Shown here: piece by piece, positions 47,733 through 57,402 of the stretch | Layout: the number at the start of each line of letters is the position of its first letter | How positions within the stretch are numbered: position 1 is the stretch's first letter | Assembly: GCF_008831285.2 (NCBI RefSeq) | Contig: NC_045144.1 | Coordinates: 16,417,858-16,481,857, forward strand | Source of the DNA: Nymphaea colorata | Lineage: Eukaryota; Streptophyta; Magnoliopsida; Nymphaeales; Nymphaeaceae | Length of the DNA: 64,000 nt | Direction of reading: 5' to 3' | Program-made: the position numbers and the translations under genes | Notes under the pieces: generated by a model | Databases searched by the model: none | What the model was told of the DNA's origin: nothing | What the model saw: the letters and a program-made list of their open reading frames with translations, nothing else

Positions 47733-48117
47733 TAGGCCAATGTCAACATAATATCTGATCGAACTGATTTGAAAAAATTGGATATGAAAAAAATTTAATA
47801 TTCGATTGAAAAATCAGATCGGATTCGGATTTGGATATACATAAATATCCAATCGAAGTCAGATACGAATTCAGATCAGATTCATTTTTAGACAAGTATC
47901 ATGTATCTAATGCTATTAAATTTTGAAAATTGGCAAAATCCAGTTGAAAATTCGGATTCATATATAAATATAAAAATCGGATTCATATTGTAAAATCAGA
48001 TTTGGATACAGATATGACTTTTCGTTATTCGAATTCGAATCCAAATATGTGAATGTCTGAAAAAACGAATATGATTAAGGATATATCCAATCTGAATCTG
48101 ATCCGTTGACATCCCTA
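47733..48117 (-). mobile_element. GGAT-family hAT-type short element
   Basis: TAGGCCAATGTCAACATAAT on the left and CCGTTGACATCCCTA on the right, in inverted orientation to its neighbours at 47005 and 49205. The flanking octamers do not match. Confidence 0.65.
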
Positions 48118-48246
48118 GCTACATGTTATGCACACTGTAACCATCTCTCTTGATAGAGGGATTAAGAGAAAAGAGAGAAACAGATGACGTGACACAAAAG
48201 GGAAGAGATGAAGGCGGAAGATAGTTGATGGGAGAGAGGTAGATGA

Positions 48247-48441
48247 TAGCAGTGGAGCTAGGAATTTTTTGTCGCATGGGACAAACTATACTTTCAAAAT
48301 TTGAACAGGGGCAGAAATAAAATTTTTTAATTTTTTCATATATATTAAACTAAAATTTTTTATATTTACATATATTTTTTTAAAATTTTTAAAATTTGAG
48401 GGGGGCCAAGGCCCCTGCCGGCCCACCTCCCTCCGCCCCTA
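48247..48441. mobile_element. Short hAT relative, near-perfect target duplication
   Basis: 195 bp. The left end TAGCAGTGGAGCTAGGAATT and the right end CCCTCCGCCCCTA belong to the CAGGGGCGGAGCC family. The flanks GTAGATGA (48239-48246) and GTAGAGGA (48442-48449) agree at 7 of 8. Confidence 0.65.
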
Positions 48442-48683
48442 GTAGAGGAGGATGTAAAACCATTTGGAATTTCAGATTTTTCTCTTTTAATTTCTAATTT
48501 TCTTTTGGATAGTAGTCTACATTGCGTTACTGAATTTCAGTTTGGGATATTCTTAAGTCTTAGCATGAGTTGCTGGATGTAATTACATTCATTTGGATTA
48601 AAAATGCTTCATGGATACGTAAGCCGTAAGGTCAAACTATTTTTTAGCATTTCTTTAAATTAGAATGTGAATTCATTTGAACA

Positions 48684-49144
48684 GGGAGAAATTGAGTGAA
48701 CTGAGAGTCGGAGGAGTACATTCTCAGCATGGCAAGGTTTCAAAAGAGTACTCATTTTCTTGGACCGGCTCTGGTGTTTATCGTCAGCCGTTGGGAGTCT
48801 TAATTACCATTAATTTTAATTAAAAGAAACAAAAAATAATGGGTAGCATTTAATCAACTTGGGTTTTGATTTATGCCATGATTAGCATGTCTGGTGCAAT
48901 ATGTAAATCCGTTTGCCAATGTTATTAAAAGAAGATTGATGGTTGTGCTATATGCCGGAGCAGCTTTCACTTGTCACTGATTGGTTGCACCATTAATTTT
49001 TTGCAGCAAACATTCAGCAAGATGTATGTACTTTATTCATAAATAGTTGAGTTTCTAGTTAGCATAGATGTAATACTGGATAGCTATTATGTGCATGTTT
49101 GCTGTTTGTGTGCATGAATCGTAAGAAGACATATTATTGCACTT
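48684..49144 (+). repeat. Segmental duplication, copy B
   Basis: The counterpart of 42904-43825, about 5.8 kb away in the same orientation. It lacks the 190-bp solo LTR and the 350-bp segment of copy A but has about 60 bp of its own (about 48707-48767). It therefore preserves the LTR's empty target site. Confidence 0.85.
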
Positions 49145-49204
49145 GCACCCTAAAGAGAAGCGCTAACCTTCAATGCTATGCCCTTAATGATTCCAAGGTT
49201 TTGG

Positions 49205-49594
49205 TAGAGATGTTGACGGATCAGATATACTTTAACCATATCTGTTTTTTCGGATATTCAACATTCATATTCAAATTCAGATTTGAATACAAACAAAGAA
49301 AAGCCATTTCTGAATCTGAATATGAATTTTGAACCGAATCTGGCCGATTATCAAAATGTAAGAGCATTGGATATACAATATTTAACTAAAACTAAATTTT
49401 ATCCAAATTCAACTCCAATCAGATATTTCTGGATATCTGGATCTGAATCTGAATCAAATCAAATATCATTTCTTGATTCTGAATCTAATTTTATTTCTTA
49501 ACTGGATATTAGTTTTTTTTTTTTTCACATATCCGATTTGTTTGGAATGGTTCAGGTGGATATCTGATCCAAGTCAAATATATTGACATCTCTA
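49205..49594 (+). mobile_element. GGAT-family hAT-type element, complete type copy
   Basis: 390 bp with TAGAGATGTTGACGGATCAG on the left and the inverted TAGAGATGTCAATAT on the right. Exact GGTTTTGG octamers flank it (49197-49204 and 49595-49602). Inverted ends plus an 8-bp target duplication identify it as hAT-type; Ac of maize also begins TAGGGATG with AACGG subterminal repeats. The interior is filled with diverged ATCCGAT/ATCTGAAT words in both orientations and has no coding capacity. Confidence 0.88.
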
Positions 49595-50042
49595 GGTTTT
49601 GGCTTGCTTTTAGGGATTGGGTGGACCTACCATACATCATTCGTTCAACTCAAGTATTGTACTTACCACTATTTACAACCTAAAGAAGTAAGTAACACAC
49701 CGAAAAGTGATGGAAACCATGGGATTCAACCCTATGTGTTTTGATATAAAATGGAATTAAAAACTGTGGATGTGAAATCCACTATTTATTTAAACAGTAA
49801 ATCTCTATCCGACTGCAAGTCTCAGATTCAATCTCAGATTCCATAAAACTAAGGGAATCAAACATGGCCTCTGTGCTGATGCATGTGCTAGCTACTCTAT
49901 GGTTGGGAAACTATGATATTGTTTACTGCATGAAGGAAGGGACCTTTGTGATGGATAAGGATCGTTTGACAAGCATTAGAACTTAGAACACAAGAACTGA
50001 GATAAAGACGAGTTTTTCACCGTTCCGCGAAATTAATCATGC

Positions 50043-50080
50043 AAAAAAAAAAAGAAAAAAGAAAGAAAGAAAGAAAGAAA
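50043..50080. repeat. A-rich (GAAA)n microsatellite
   Basis: An A run passing into repeated GAAA units. Confidence 0.9.
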
Positions 50081-50202
50081 ATGTCCATCAAACACCCTCT
50101 TGTGCATGTCCACATAGTTCCTCTATATTAACCAAGAAAGAAAAACTGAAGAAACTAATCAGAACTTTTTATTCTTTTGTCATATCACGCCTAATGCCCA
50201 CT

Positions 50203-50471
50203 GGGGCTGTTTGGTTATAGGAAGAATAATACCCTGTTTCATGAATGTTTCCCCAAATGTTATAATTACAATGTCACATGAATCTGCTATAATATATTCA
50301 TAAACTATTCTCGTTGACAAATTATCCATTGAGATTGGGAAAAATAATCCCGATAATGAAACCGACTTTCTGAAATAAGGATGCATGGAGGCTAGCGCAA
50401 CATGACCAAGGAGCATCTTTCGTGAGGTGTAGAGGGTGGTAGGTGTTTGGATCAAACAAACATGAGCCCCC
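50203..50471. mobile_element. Possible Tourist-like MITE
   Basis: The left end is GGGGCTGTTTGGTTATAG. The right end, reversed, reads GGGGGCTCATGTTTGTTTGA. This resembles the GG.C.GTTTGG ends of plant PIF/Harbinger MITEs. A target duplication could not be fixed. Confidence 0.35.
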
Positions 50472-51131
50472 ACAATATAACTGTGTGAGGAGTGCTTTTG
50501 TCTTTCAAAAATGGTACACTTTTGTCTTTTCATTTTTTATCTTGACAGAGGGTTCTTACTTTTCACGTGAAGAGTACTTCTGTTGTTTGAATACCCAACA
50601 ACCACTCCCAAACATACATGCAAAATACTTGTTATGGTGCCTCTTATATGTCTCTCCACTTCCAGACAAAAGCCCTAATAGCAACTATGAAAATGACATT
50701 ATGGGTCCAGAGATAAATTCTCAAGTTGTTTTTGGTTGTTTAGTTTCACCCTTTGGAAGTTTCTAGAACGAATGAATAAATGACTACCTAAAGTACCCAC
50801 CTTCTTTTCTCTTATGAGTGGGTTTTTTCAAGGGTATATATATATATATATATATTCGGGTGACTAAGAGAGACGCCACTATGTGGCTGAACACCGAAGC
50901 TCCTACCCAATCCTCTTACCCCACAAGAATTAAACTAATGAACAGACTTTTACCAGCCCGGTAGTCTGACCCAGTCCAACCAGACCTGAAACGTTCAAGA
51001 TGAATACCGATTAGCCTTTTATACATGGTCCATCTCTCTATTGTGATAATTGAGCAGCGATATACCAAACCCCAAAGTAATTAAAGGGAATTTAATGTTG
51101 ACAAAAAAAATACTTGGTGTTGGAACACAGA

Positions 51132-51533
51132 TAGGGATGTCAATATATGAGCCCTACCAAGATATGAATCGCATATATTTTTTGGCCACATCTAATTTAT
51201 CGGATCTTCACATATTGATCAGATTTGAATTCAAATTAGTATACAAATTAGAAAAAATCAATACCATGTCACAGTCTAATTTGTAAGTTCTCTGATCCAA
51301 ATCCAACGTTAATTTTCGCAGTCAAATTTGGTTATGTGACTTTTAACGAATCCAAACTGCAGTATGATATACCAGACATAGGATTATTTATTTCAAACAA
51401 AAGTGCTTATTTGTCATTTGTCATGTATCTCATTTCTTAGATCTAAATCCAATCTGATTTCTTAATTTGATTTGCATGTGAGCAACTTATTTTGAGGATT
51501 TCAGATGTCATATCTGAACCATTCACATCCCGA
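51132..51533 (+). mobile_element. GGAT-family hAT-type short element
   Basis: 402 bp with TAGGGATGTCAATATATG on the left and GAACCATTCACATCCCGA on the right. The flanks AACACAGA and AATATTGA agree at 5 of 8, with two of the three differences C/T, as expected for an old duplication. Confidence 0.62.
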
Positions 51534-54500
51534 AATATTGAGGTGGAAACAGTGGACAAGAGTTGCAAGCATTTAGTCGGTTACGTGGACCTATAAATGT
51601 CAAAAACAATGTCTTTTTTTTGGATTTATTGCATTGCATTTATGTTCTCACTGTGCTGGGGATTGATCTATGTCATTTTCCACTGCATGGGCGGAGAACC
51701 GAAGTTGCCAACAACTTCTAAAAAAAATCAAGAATATTGAAAAGCAGCAATGCGGTCGACCTTCCACATATATTCATTGTCGCCGATATGCCATCAACAC
51801 TTCACATCAGCATTATCCAGGACCGCTAACAATATGTAGCAAATCGCTGGTCATGATCAATTGGTCATGGTTTTGCTATGTGGATCGATTCAGTACCTAA
51901 ACCTAAGTAGTGATGTTATGTAGAAATGCGTGGAGAAAGAGAAAGATAAAGAGAGTTGTTTTTAGGTGAGTGGGAGGTTATCACACTGCTCAAATGAGAG
52001 CCAAAGCTTTTTTTTTTCCTTGTTTATAGGGTCCAGAGAAATGTTGGTACTGCGAGGTGATGAGATAGCCACATGCTTCAACTTGCATGTCGGACTCACC
52101 CTGCTTTTGGTACATGAGCATAGCCCTCTATGCTGCCAGTTTGAGCAATGGCCGTGGGGCCACAGAGCAATTTGAAAAACATACATATATATATGCATCA
52201 CAGTGAAGCACGTAAGTGTTGATATATTTTATAGTTTGCACGGTAAGCAGAGCATTGTAAAATTAAAATGAGCATACCATGCATCAAGATCATGATCTGG
52301 TCATGGAATGAGCATAAAATTATGCAAAGAGAGTGCTTTGTGGTCTATAAGATATCATAAAGGGATCTGCTCATGGAACGAGTGTATATTGCACTTTCCA
52401 GTATTTCTACTTCGAGTGTCCAAAATATGAAAAAGTAATTGAAATCCTGTTTTAGTTTAAGGGGTATGGCATTAGGTTGTTGACTGATAGGCGGCCTGTT
52501 GTTGGTTCAAATCTCACTGGTGCCCACTCATTGAGAAGGCTGGCATATGCCGGGACTAAGCAAATGATGTGGTTTCTTATGCCATGGTGGTTTTGTTCAA
52601 GTACAAAAAAGTAACCATATTTTTTAAATAACAAATTAAAAGCATTCAATGGAAAATTAGGATGATTTTTTGAGTAACTAGCTTAAGTATTTTGCCATAC
52701 CCATGTGCCCAGATTAAGAACTTCCAAGGAATGGCACAACCACTGGACAGTGGACAGGGGTTGATAGGTGGCTAGACTTCATTTTAAATCTCCATGGTGT
52801 CAACTTATTGTGCTGGTAGAGGGGGCACCGATATGCAAGCAGAAGCATAGCAGGGACAACTTACTCGAAACACCAAAAACATGCATAAACCCTAAAAAAA
52901 TGGCAGAAGTTGAGAGTTTTCGGTTTTTTATTAAGCAGTAAGACGAAATACTTTTCCTATCCACGAGACACGTGTGCCCAAGCTAAGAGCCCACATATAC
53001 ACATACACATTTTGTATGGTCCTCCTCTAGCTAGCAGCAATTATGGCCATATGAAGGATAGTGCCAAATTTTTGTTAATAATATGAGGAACTCCTTTTTT
53101 ATCTCAACAGTATTCCACCAGAGAATCTACTGAAACGATTGCAAATAATTGCTGAAACCAACAGTATGGGACAAAGAAATAAAAAAAAACCTTTCCATCT
53201 TTAACTTGCCAACCTATTACAGTTGCATGAATGAGGAATCATTTCCTCTTCTTTTTGTGATGTTTGTGACGGAAGAAGTTGTGGAAGGGAGGAAAGAAAT
53301 GTTTTTAAAACCAGAATGCACAGGGAATCTATTATAGTACAACAGGAAGAAGACAAGGGGCCTGACAGATATATACCTATAGTGATGTGTAATTGGTAGC
53401 TTTATTGAAAAGATAAACAAATAACAAACAGTTGGTGGTCACATTAGCTAGAAAAAATGGCCGCTGTCTGAGCCACATATATATTGCAGTTTAGTAGACG
53501 AGGCAGCTCATATGAGGTTGGAACTATAAAAAGTTCTTTGGTTCTTTCTGTATAAAGAAAGAAAAGGCAGGGATTGGCTGTTGGGAAAGGATTCATGGCG
53601 TCAACCATATCTTCAATCCACCAGCCCAAACAACCAAGGGGGTTTTTCCAGCACTTCATTCTTAGCTTTTTGGTTGAAATATTTTAAGCAGACGACTGAA
53701 GGTAGTCCAAACTCCAAAGATAATTAAAGTCTGAGCTCACTGAATTGGTACGAACATGGTGGCCAGAAATGGGCCATTAAATTCCACAGAAGCATCTGTC
53801 TGTTGCACCTTCAGTGATAGGGCACTGCCGACGAGGGATTTAACTCTGTCGATTCATTGTCGTCCTTCATAGATCGAGACCGTTGCAGAAAACACAAATT
53901 AATCATGTTGCTGTTTTAGAAGGAAAAATATCACTAAGTTTTACCTCTTCATGTTTGTGAGAATTTATCTCTGAATTCTAGCTAAAGATCATCTTCTTCC
54001 AGTCAACATTTTACGAATTAATCTAGTTGTACAGTTGATCATGTCTTATAACATCTTAGTTGCAGGAAAAGAACATGGCTGCATCATCATGGAGGTAAAA
54101 AGATGATGATCAGAGCGACGGTAAAAAGATGATCAGAGTGACGGTAAAAAGCAATGACAGGACAAAGTGACCAAGAAAGAAAATAAGATGTAGCCTGGAT
54201 TTCCACACAGTGAGGATCCTTAATAGACGCCCAACACACACACACACACTACCTAAAACAAAACTGAATATGCTGATATATTTATATTACAAATTTAGTA
54301 ACAAACCTACTTTAATTTGAATAATTTATAAACAATATTAACGTTTCTAGTGGAGCCAATACCTTTTTTATAACTTAAACACATTCAAAACTGTATATAT
54401 ATATATAGAAATAGCAAGTTGGTGGATAATTTAATCGTGCATGCAAATTGTCATTGGAAAAGCTACTTTTTGAGGTGCTAACATGTGGGGCTTTGGAATC

Positions 54501-55844
54501 AAATTGATAAGACGACTCATGCAGGGTACCGTCATAAACTTTCATGTTCTGTTCGTTCCTGTCTATAAACTTTTGGCCTCTTCCTCATCGGGTGGAGAGT
54601 TTTCCAACAATTCCCTCAGGTGGGATGATTTCTGAGGCCCCCACAAAATTTCTTTCTAGATCTCCACTCTGTCATATCTCAACTTCGAAGAATTCCCACA
54701 TGTTTGTTTGATTTCTTGTTTCCAGTGTGTGACTATTTACAGTTGCGCAACAAATGATTGAACTGCTTTAGCTTTTTACAAGATCCAATTTAATAGAAAA
54801 CACCATATTTCCCACCATATTTTGTTTTATAAACATGACATGATCCTGTTGAGCGTTTGATTATTAAATCTATAAGCAACATTCACACTCAATCTGTATT
54901 TCTGGAAAGAAAGACTAGTTGGTGTTGTTGAGCAACCATGGAAGCACAGCATTTCCCATACCAATGACTAAAAAAACAGCTTGTACCTGTACCTTTCATC
55001 GAATATGTATAAGAAAAACAGGGCAGGAAAACTAAACAGAGCAGAAAAGGGAGCACATAGCTGTGAAAGTTCTGTGAGAGAAAGAAAACTTCGTTTCCTG
55101 TTACTGAATGAATTACAAAGGAATTACCCAAATGAAATTAGACATTTTACCCTTCAAAACTAACCTACACAAGTGAACTTCTGCTTACAAACAGGGCGCA
55201 GCAGAGGAAATGATGATTCCACTGCTCGATTCGAGATTAAGCAGAAAGGTGAAAGGTGAGGAAACAATGATCAACTTCCATACCAAGTATCTCCATATCA
55301 GTAACTAAACTTTGAAGAAGGTTACATGGAGAGTACTTGAGCTTTTACACGACAATGTGAAACACAGACATCCGTGAAAAGAATGGCTTGCACATCGATG
55401 GACATGTGGTTGGCAGTCACTCAATTCGAGGCTCCTGTGGCGCTATACAATTCATCCAAATAACTAACATGACAAAGTGTGCCGCAATGCAGCAGCCAGC
55501 CACATAACTGAAGAGTTTTTACAGCACACAGAAGAGAGAGAGAGAGAGAGGGAGATTTTGACTTCAGCTATTAAGAAGAAGCAGTTTTCAGCCACAAGTT
55601 TGATGGTCCAAAGAGAATTAGCAAAACTCAGCAACTGCGCAAAACGATGACAATGAAGGGAGAGAGAGAAAGATAGAGAGAGAGAGAGAGTTTCTGATGG
55701 ATAAAGCTTGCTATATTAATCGAATTTAGCTTATGTTGCTTTCAAATGTTGCCCACATGATGGGGAGAGAAAGAGAAATCAGGAGAGATAGTTCAGGCAC
55801 TAAAAATTCAAAAAATGGCCAAACATTCACGTTATTTTCAGCAC
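51534..55844. other. Gene-free stretch upstream of the minus-strand glycosyltransferase 3' end
   Basis: About 4.3 kb without a recognisable gene. It contains a SINE-like segment (52455-52640), a short tandem repeat of GGTAAAAAGATGATCAGAG near 54093-54150, a CA microsatellite near 54235-54249, and GA microsatellites at about 55534-55552 and 55672-55691 in the likely 3' flank of the gene. Confidence 0.5.
52455..52640 (+). mobile_element. SINE-like (tRNA-derived) element
   Basis: An A-box-like TGGCATTAGGTTG (52467) and a B-box-like GGTTCAAATC (52504-52513) are spaced as in tRNA-derived polymerase III promoters. A body of about 120 bp follows and ends in a T/A-rich tail. No target duplication was fixed. 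Confidence 0.42.
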
Positions 55845-57257
55845 TTAGGAAGGCACAGCTGGCTTCGATGCGTGACTTCTTCGAATTCCATCCACAAAAT
55901 CCTGCAGGTTCCTGGACGAGGACCCACCTTCCTTCACGGCTGCCCTCGCCAACTCACTCCATCGGGCGGCGTTGGCTCTGACTTCCCTCCTCTTCTCCCC
56001 TACGTCCATCACCAGCCCCAGGCAGCTCACCAGCTCCTCCCTCCCCACCACCCCCTTCTCACCGGCCGCTGCCCTCACCCCCACTTGCCAAACATCGGCA
56101 ATGAACTTTCCATTTGTGGGTTGGTCCGTCCACTGAGGCATGGCCACCACCGGCACGCCCAGGGTCAAGCTCTCCAGCGTCGAGTTCCACCCGCAGTGGC
56201 TCACAAAGCAGCCGATGGCTGGATGGCTCAGCACCTCCAGCTGCGAGCACCACGGCACCACCAGCCCCTGCTCCCTCGTCTCCTCCACGAACCACTCCGG
56301 CAGCTTGTTGTTCCCCTGCCTCACCGACCCGTCCTCCGGCTTCTTCACCACCCACAGGAACGCCTTCCCGCTCTGCTTCAGGCCGAACGCCAGTTCCCCC
56401 ATCTGCTCGTCGCTCAGCGCCAGCAAGCTCCCGAACGAGACGTACACCACCGAGCCTTCCTCCTTGCCGTCCAGCCACTTGATGCACTCGAACGCCGCTT
56501 CGAACATGTCGCCGTCGAATCTCCGGTCGAGGCTACCGCTGCACCCTGCGCTGAAGTAAGCAGAAGGCAGCATCGGTCCTATGGTCTTAACCGGCAGCTT
56601 CGGCCGGAACGACTGAATGATCCTCGTCTCGAGCTCGTCGAAGGAATTTCCCAGCACCCATGTGGCCTCGCTCAAGTTGCTGAACTGTTCTAGCACCACC
56701 GATGTCAGAACAGGGTAGGGGTTGGACGTGAGCATGAAGGAAGGGACGTCGTGAATGGTCAGCTCTTCCAGGCCGAGCAGCTCAGCGGCTGGTGGCTGGC
56801 CGGCTGAGAACAGGCCACGGTAGTACAGGTAGTAGATGGCACCCACAGCACATGACTGGGTGAAGAAAGGAGCAGAAAGGATGCCCATAGGCTTGGCGAT
56901 CTCCAGCACCCAGGGCATGAAGGAATCGTAGACGACGCAAACAGGGGACAGCCGGCTGAAGGTGGCGGTGAGGAATTCGGTGGCGTCGCTGCGGAACCTC
57001 TGCAAGTAAGCAGCGACGGTGGAGCCGTCGCTGTTCATGAGCCCGGCATTGACGGTGAAGGACTGGAACTCGATCCGGGCGAGGCTGGCGGGCTTGGACT
57101 TGACAATTGAGTTGATGGCGGCGTCTGTGGTGATGAAGGTGATGCGCAGGGAGCACTGCGCTAGGAACTTGGCTAGCTGGATCAAGGGGTTGATGTGCCC
57201 CTGTGAAGGGTAGGAGATGATAAGGACGTGGGGTTCTTCTTCCTTAGCAATCGACAT
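55845..57257 (-). CDS. UDP-glycosyltransferase, family 1, UGT74-like
   Basis: A single-exon gene of 470 residues with strongly GC-biased codon use compared with its AT-rich surroundings. The start MSIAKEEEPHVLIISYP has its TATA box 137 bases upstream. The catalytic His is in SQGHINP (residue 21) and its partner Asp in YDSFMPW (111). The PSPG box spans about 336-379 (WCSQLEVLSHPAIG, HCGWNSTLES, QWTDQ). The terminal Gln points to UDP-glucose. The PYPSQGHINP-type start, YDSFMPW and FFTQSCAV are hallmarks of group-L UGT74 enzymes, which glucosylate small carboxylic acids, phenolics or terpenoids; the substrate here is unknown. It is a diverged relative of the enzyme at 22867-24261, not a recent tandem copy. 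Long open frames on the opposite strand are GC-rich shadows. Confidence 0.95.
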   Translation of the reverse strand: MSIAKEEEPHVLIISYPSQGHINPLIQLAKFLAQCSLRITFITTDAAINSIVKSKPASLARIEFQSFTVNAGLMNSDGSTVAAYLQRFRSDATEFLTATFSRLSPVCVVYDSFMPWVLEIAKPMGILSAPFFTQSCAVGAIYYLYYRGLFSAGQPPAAELLGLEELTIHDVPSFMLTSNPYPVLTSVVLEQFSNLSEATWVLGNSFDELETRIIQSFRPKLPVKTIGPMLPSAYFSAGCSGSLDRRFDGDMFEAAFECIKWLDGKEEGSVVYVSFGSLLALSDEQMGELAFGLKQSGKAFLWVVKKPEDGSVRQGNNKLPEWFVEETREQGLVVPWCSQLEVLSHPAIGCFVSHCGWNSTLESLTLGVPVVAMPQWTDQPTNGKFIADVWQVGVRAAAGEKGVVGREELVSCLGLVMDVGEKRREVRANAARWSELARAAVKEGGSSSRNLQDFVDGIRRSHASKPAVPS

Positions 57258-57394
57258 AGCTGTTCAGACAGCAGAAGCACAGCAGCAACAGGAAGAACAA
57301 AATTAAAGCTTCTTCTTCTTGTGCTGGAATGTGGGATGATTCCTGAGCACAGAAGGCTTTGTGAGATGCAGCTCGGTTGGGAACATGGCTAGTG

Positions 57395-57402
57395 TATTTA
57401 TA
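57395..57402 (-). promoter_or_regulatory. TATA box of the minus-strand glycosyltransferase gene
   Basis: TATAAATA on the minus strand, within CACCTATAAATACACTAGCC. It implies a start near 57365 and a leader of roughly 110 bases. It is unrelated to the promoter of the other glycosyltransferase. Confidence 0.7.

Larger units (their letters stand above)
49603..51131. other. Gene-free stretch with small repeats
   Basis: Contains an AAAG/GAAA microsatellite (50043-50080) and a possible Tourist-like element (50203-50471). A short TA run lies near 50836. No gene was recognised. Confidence 0.45.

Noticed and set aside
55815..56693. A 292-codon open frame on the plus strand, plus several others over 55845-57160
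   Set aside because: They lie antisense to the GC-rich glycosyltransferase gene, are His/Pro/Arg-rich, and show no domain; they are shadows of its codon bias.
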